From: Sphingopyxis sp. 113P3
Lineage (GTDB): Bacteria > Pseudomonadota > Alphaproteobacteria > Sphingomonadales > Sphingomonadaceae
NCBI RefSeq assembly: GCF_001278035.1
Contig: NZ_CP009453.1
Span: 1 to 64,000 of the forward strand
Reading direction: 5' to 3'
DNA: 64,000 nt
Within the stretch, counting starts at the first letter, position 1, and each line of letters starts with the position of its first letter. Below, one piece after another: positions 61,882-64,000 of the stretch. Under the pieces are notes generated by a model, which did no database searches, had not been told where the DNA came from, and was given only the letters and a program-made list of their open reading frames with translations. Position numbers and translations under genes: made by a program.

Positions 61882-64000
61882 ATGGTTCCCTTCACTTCCT
61901 CGCCGACGATCGTCCGCGACATCCGCCACGCCCACCTATTCTGCGGGATCGGTGGCGGGGCCATCGGCTTCCAGAAGGCGAGGGTGCGCGTCGGCCCGAT
62001 GCAGGGTCGATTCGTCTGCGCCGGCGGAATCGACGTCGACCCCGGTGCCATCCGCAATTTCGAGCGGATCACCGGCACTCCGGGCACCGTCCTCGATCTG
62101 TTCGATCGCGAGCAGTATCGCGCCTTCCACGGCGCCGAACCCCCGTCGGACTGGCGCGAGGCCGCGCCGGCAGACATTCGGCGAATCTTCGGCGAAAACG
62201 TCGACGTCCTCTTCCAGTCCAGCCCATGCAAGGGCTTCTCTGGCCTCCTGTCCGCCAAGCAGTCGAAAACGGACAAGTACCAAGCGCTGAACCGCCTCGC
62301 GCTGCGCGGTGTCTGGCTGACGCTCGAGGCATATCAGGATGACCCCATTCCGATCATCCTGTTCGAGAACGTGCCGCGCATCCTCAATCGCGGCCGCTGG
62401 CTCCTTGACCAGATAACCGCGCTGTTCCGCTGCTACGGTTACAGCGTCAACATCGATGTTCACGACTGCGGCATCATCGGAAATCTGGCGCAGAGCCGCA
62501 AACGTGCGCTGTTGATCGCCCGCCACACGAAGAAGATCCCGCCGTTCGTCTATCAGCCCCGCCACCATCGCCTTCGCGGCGTCGGCGAAGTGATCGGCAA
62601 GCTCCCGCTGCCGGGTGACCCGATCGCGGGGCCTATGCACCGCATCCCGGCGCTGCAGTGGAAGACCTGGCTACGCCTCGCGCTTGTGCCGGCAGGAAAA
62701 GACTGGCGCGCGCTCAACGATCTCGCCGTCGTCGACGGCCAGCTGCGCGATTACGGGATCGTGCCCGAAGCCCACCTGCGGGACAACGCCCTTGGCGTAA
62801 ACGCTTGGACCGACAGCGCGCCCGTCATCACCGGGCAGCGTGCTCCGGGGCAGGGCCGATTTGCCGTCGCGGATCCCCGCCCCGGGGAGGCCTGGCACAA
62901 CGAGGCCCTAGGGGTTCGGACGTGGGCGGACAGCAGCCGTGTCGTCGCCGGCGCGAGCCGCCCGCACAACGGAGCGCACAGCGTTGCCGACCCCCGACCG
63001 GGTTACGGCGCGGGCACCCACCAGAACATTCTGGCTGTCGCCGACTTCGTCCGACCGGCCAAGGCCGTCACGGGTGCTCGTCACCCAGCAGGGGGAGCGC
63101 TCTCGGTTGCCGACCCGCGGCCGAATTACGGACCCGCGACGCATCGCCACGTCCTCGGCGTCAACACCTGGTCGGGCGAGCCGACCGGCACGGTAACCGG
63201 CGATCCGAAACCCAGCACCGGCGCCTTCTCGGTCGCGGACCCTCGCGTGAATGGCCATGCCCGCAGCGTCCAGCTCGGCGTGCGCCCTTGGGACAAGCCC
63301 GCGGCCTGCGTCAAAGGCGACGTCAGCGTCGGAACCGGCCCCTATGCAGTCAGCGACCCGCGTCTGATCGGCGACCGCCCCCGGTATAACAACGTATTCC
63401 GCATCGTGCCGTTCGACACCCCGTCACCAGCGGTAGCCGGACCGGGCGGGGCAGCGGGCGGGATTGCTGTCGCGGATCCGGGCGGCGCTACTAGCGAGAC
63501 CTACAGCAGCCGGAAATACAAGGTTACGCCGTTCTCGGAGAGCAGCCGCGCCGTGATCGGCGCGAGCTCGACGGGCGAGGGTGCCTTCGCCGTCGCCGAT
63601 CCCCGCCCCAGCTGGGGAAACCAGCGGCATCGCAACATCCTGCGAGTCACACCCTACAGCGACCCGTCGGGAACCATCGCGGGCGGCCACAGCGTCACCG
63701 GAGGGCAACCGTGCGTCGCCGACGAACGCCGCGAGCACTACCAGACCGGCGGGCATTACGGTGTCGTCGACTGGAAACAGTCCTCGTACTCCGTGAGCGG
63801 ATCGGCCTGCCACGACAACGGCTTCAATTCGGTGGCGGACCCGCGCCCGACGGATATCGAGGCCGAGCGCTTCGAGTTGCCCGCCGCCAACGACCGCCTC
63901 GTCTGCCGGATCATCGCGACCGACGGCACATGGCATCGGCCGTTCACGACACTCGATCTTGCCGCGCTGCAGGCGCTGTTCGACCCCGAGGAGATCTTCA
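61882..64000 (+). CDS. Cytosine-5 DNA methyltransferase with tandem repeats (partial, runs off the window)
   Basis: At least 706 residues and still open at the window end. Motif I is LFCGIGGGAIGF near 19-30, motif IV SSPCKGFSG with catalytic C116, motif VI FENVP with E162, and motif VIII QSRKRALLIA near 210. Between residues about 289 and 656 lie about nine tandem copies of roughly 41 residues, each ending in a variant of SVADPRP and containing a VTG-like centre. The last portion (PFTTLDLAALQALFDPEE) resembles motif X. It has AGGAG upstream of the ATG and ends the accessory block. A protective modification role is likely. Confidence 0.85.
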   Translation, partial: MVPFTSSPTIVRDIRHAHLFCGIGGGAIGFQKARVRVGPMQGRFVCAGGIDVDPGAIRNFERITGTPGTVLDLFDREQYRAFHGAEPPSDWREAAPADIRRIFGENVDVLFQSSPCKGFSGLLSAKQSKTDKYQALNRLALRGVWLTLEAYQDDPIPIILFENVPRILNRGRWLLDQITALFRCYGYSVNIDVHDCGIIGNLAQSRKRALLIARHTKKIPPFVYQPRHHRLRGVGEVIGKLPLPGDPIAGPMHRIPALQWKTWLRLALVPAGKDWRALNDLAVVDGQLRDYGIVPEAHLRDNALGVNAWTDSAPVITGQRAPGQGRFAVADPRPGEAWHNEALGVRTWADSSRVVAGASRPHNGAHSVADPRPGYGAGTHQNILAVADFVRPAKAVTGARHPAGGALSVADPRPNYGPATHRHVLGVNTWSGEPTGTVTGDPKPSTGAFSVADPRVNGHARSVQLGVRPWDKPAACVKGDVSVGTGPYAVSDPRLIGDRPRYNNVFRIVPFDTPSPAVAGPGGAAGGIAVADPGGATSETYSSRKYKVTPFSESSRAVIGASSTGEGAFAVADPRPSWGNQRHRNILRVTPYSDPSGTIAGGHSVTGGQPCVADERREHYQTGGHYGVVDWKQSSYSVSGSACHDNGFNSVADPRPTDIEAERFELPAANDRLVCRIIATDGTWHRPFTTLDLAALQALFDPEEIF

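Overview
The window looks like part of a large plasmid from a Sphingomonadaceae-type alphaproteobacterium (Novosphingobium, Sphingobium or Sphingopyxis are plausible). The evidence is the high-GC alphaproteobacterial coding style, a Rep_3 initiator preceded by an iteron array, two plasmid partition modules, a strawberry-notch helicase / ParB-like / ArdC / DUF1173-like / cytosine-methyltransferase backbone, and many transposons. No rRNA or tRNA genes were seen. The genus is inferred, not shown.

Layout. 1-3.2 kb: iteron origin, repA, and a partition module (parA plus small RHH-like partner) whose upstream DNA carries a GCGC core repeated about every 12 bp. 3.3-9.1 kb: a truncated RHE_PE00001/DUF1612-like gene cut at the left end of a Tn7/Tn5053-type element (tniA-tniB-tniQ), then a full-length DUF1612-like paralogue. 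9.19-14.21 kb: a second Tn5053-like transposon (tniR, tniQ, tniB, tniA) with recognisable inverted ends. 14.2-15.6 kb: a tyrosine recombinase between two 15-bp direct repeats. 15.7-36.5 kb: a leftward 22-gene aerobic cobalamin cluster, cobW-cobN-cobG-cobH-cobI-cobJ-[cobK on the opposite strand]-cobL-cobE-cobM-cobB-cobF-cobO-bluB-DUF1636-cobT-phosphatase-cobS-cobC-cobD-cobQ-cobU, headed by a B12 riboswitch. 37.0-40.6 kb: a second leftward unit, also under a B12 riboswitch, encoding a TonB-dependent receptor and a NiCoT cobalt/nickel permease. 40.7-42.2 kb: an IS3-family element that cuts off an ABC transporter gene. 42.2-47.0 kb: ABC transporter remnant, cysteine-free OxyR-like regulator with an OxyR-like operator, SLC13-type transporter, lipoprotein. 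47.108-51.387 kb: a complete Tn3-family transposon with 38-bp inverted repeats. 51.4-64.0 kb: plasmid backbone with a 5'-truncated strawberry-notch helicase, ParB-like protein, ArdC-type antirestriction protein, a second partition module with a clean 12-bp-periodic centromere-like array, several uncharacterised plasmid genes, and a cytosine-5 methyltransferase that runs off the end and carries about nine tandem repeats of about 41 residues.

How the genes work together. The cob cluster covers precorrin-2 to adenosylcobalamin, including 5,6-dimethylbenzimidazole synthesis (bluB), nucleotide-loop assembly and the large cobaltochelatase subunit. CobA (SUMT) and the small chelatase subunits CobS/CobT were not found here and must come from elsewhere in the genome. 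The receptor and permease probably bring in cobalt or corrinoid under the same B12 feedback. The two par modules suggest either a cointegrate of two plasmids or redundant partition. Each module pairs a ParA of about 228 residues with a small RHH-like protein made from an overlapping gene, and has a helically phased repeat upstream of parA.

Limits. All calls come from reading the sequence. Family names rest on recognised motifs and context, not on database searches. Most cob start codons were chosen from 4-nt overlaps with the upstream stop codon.
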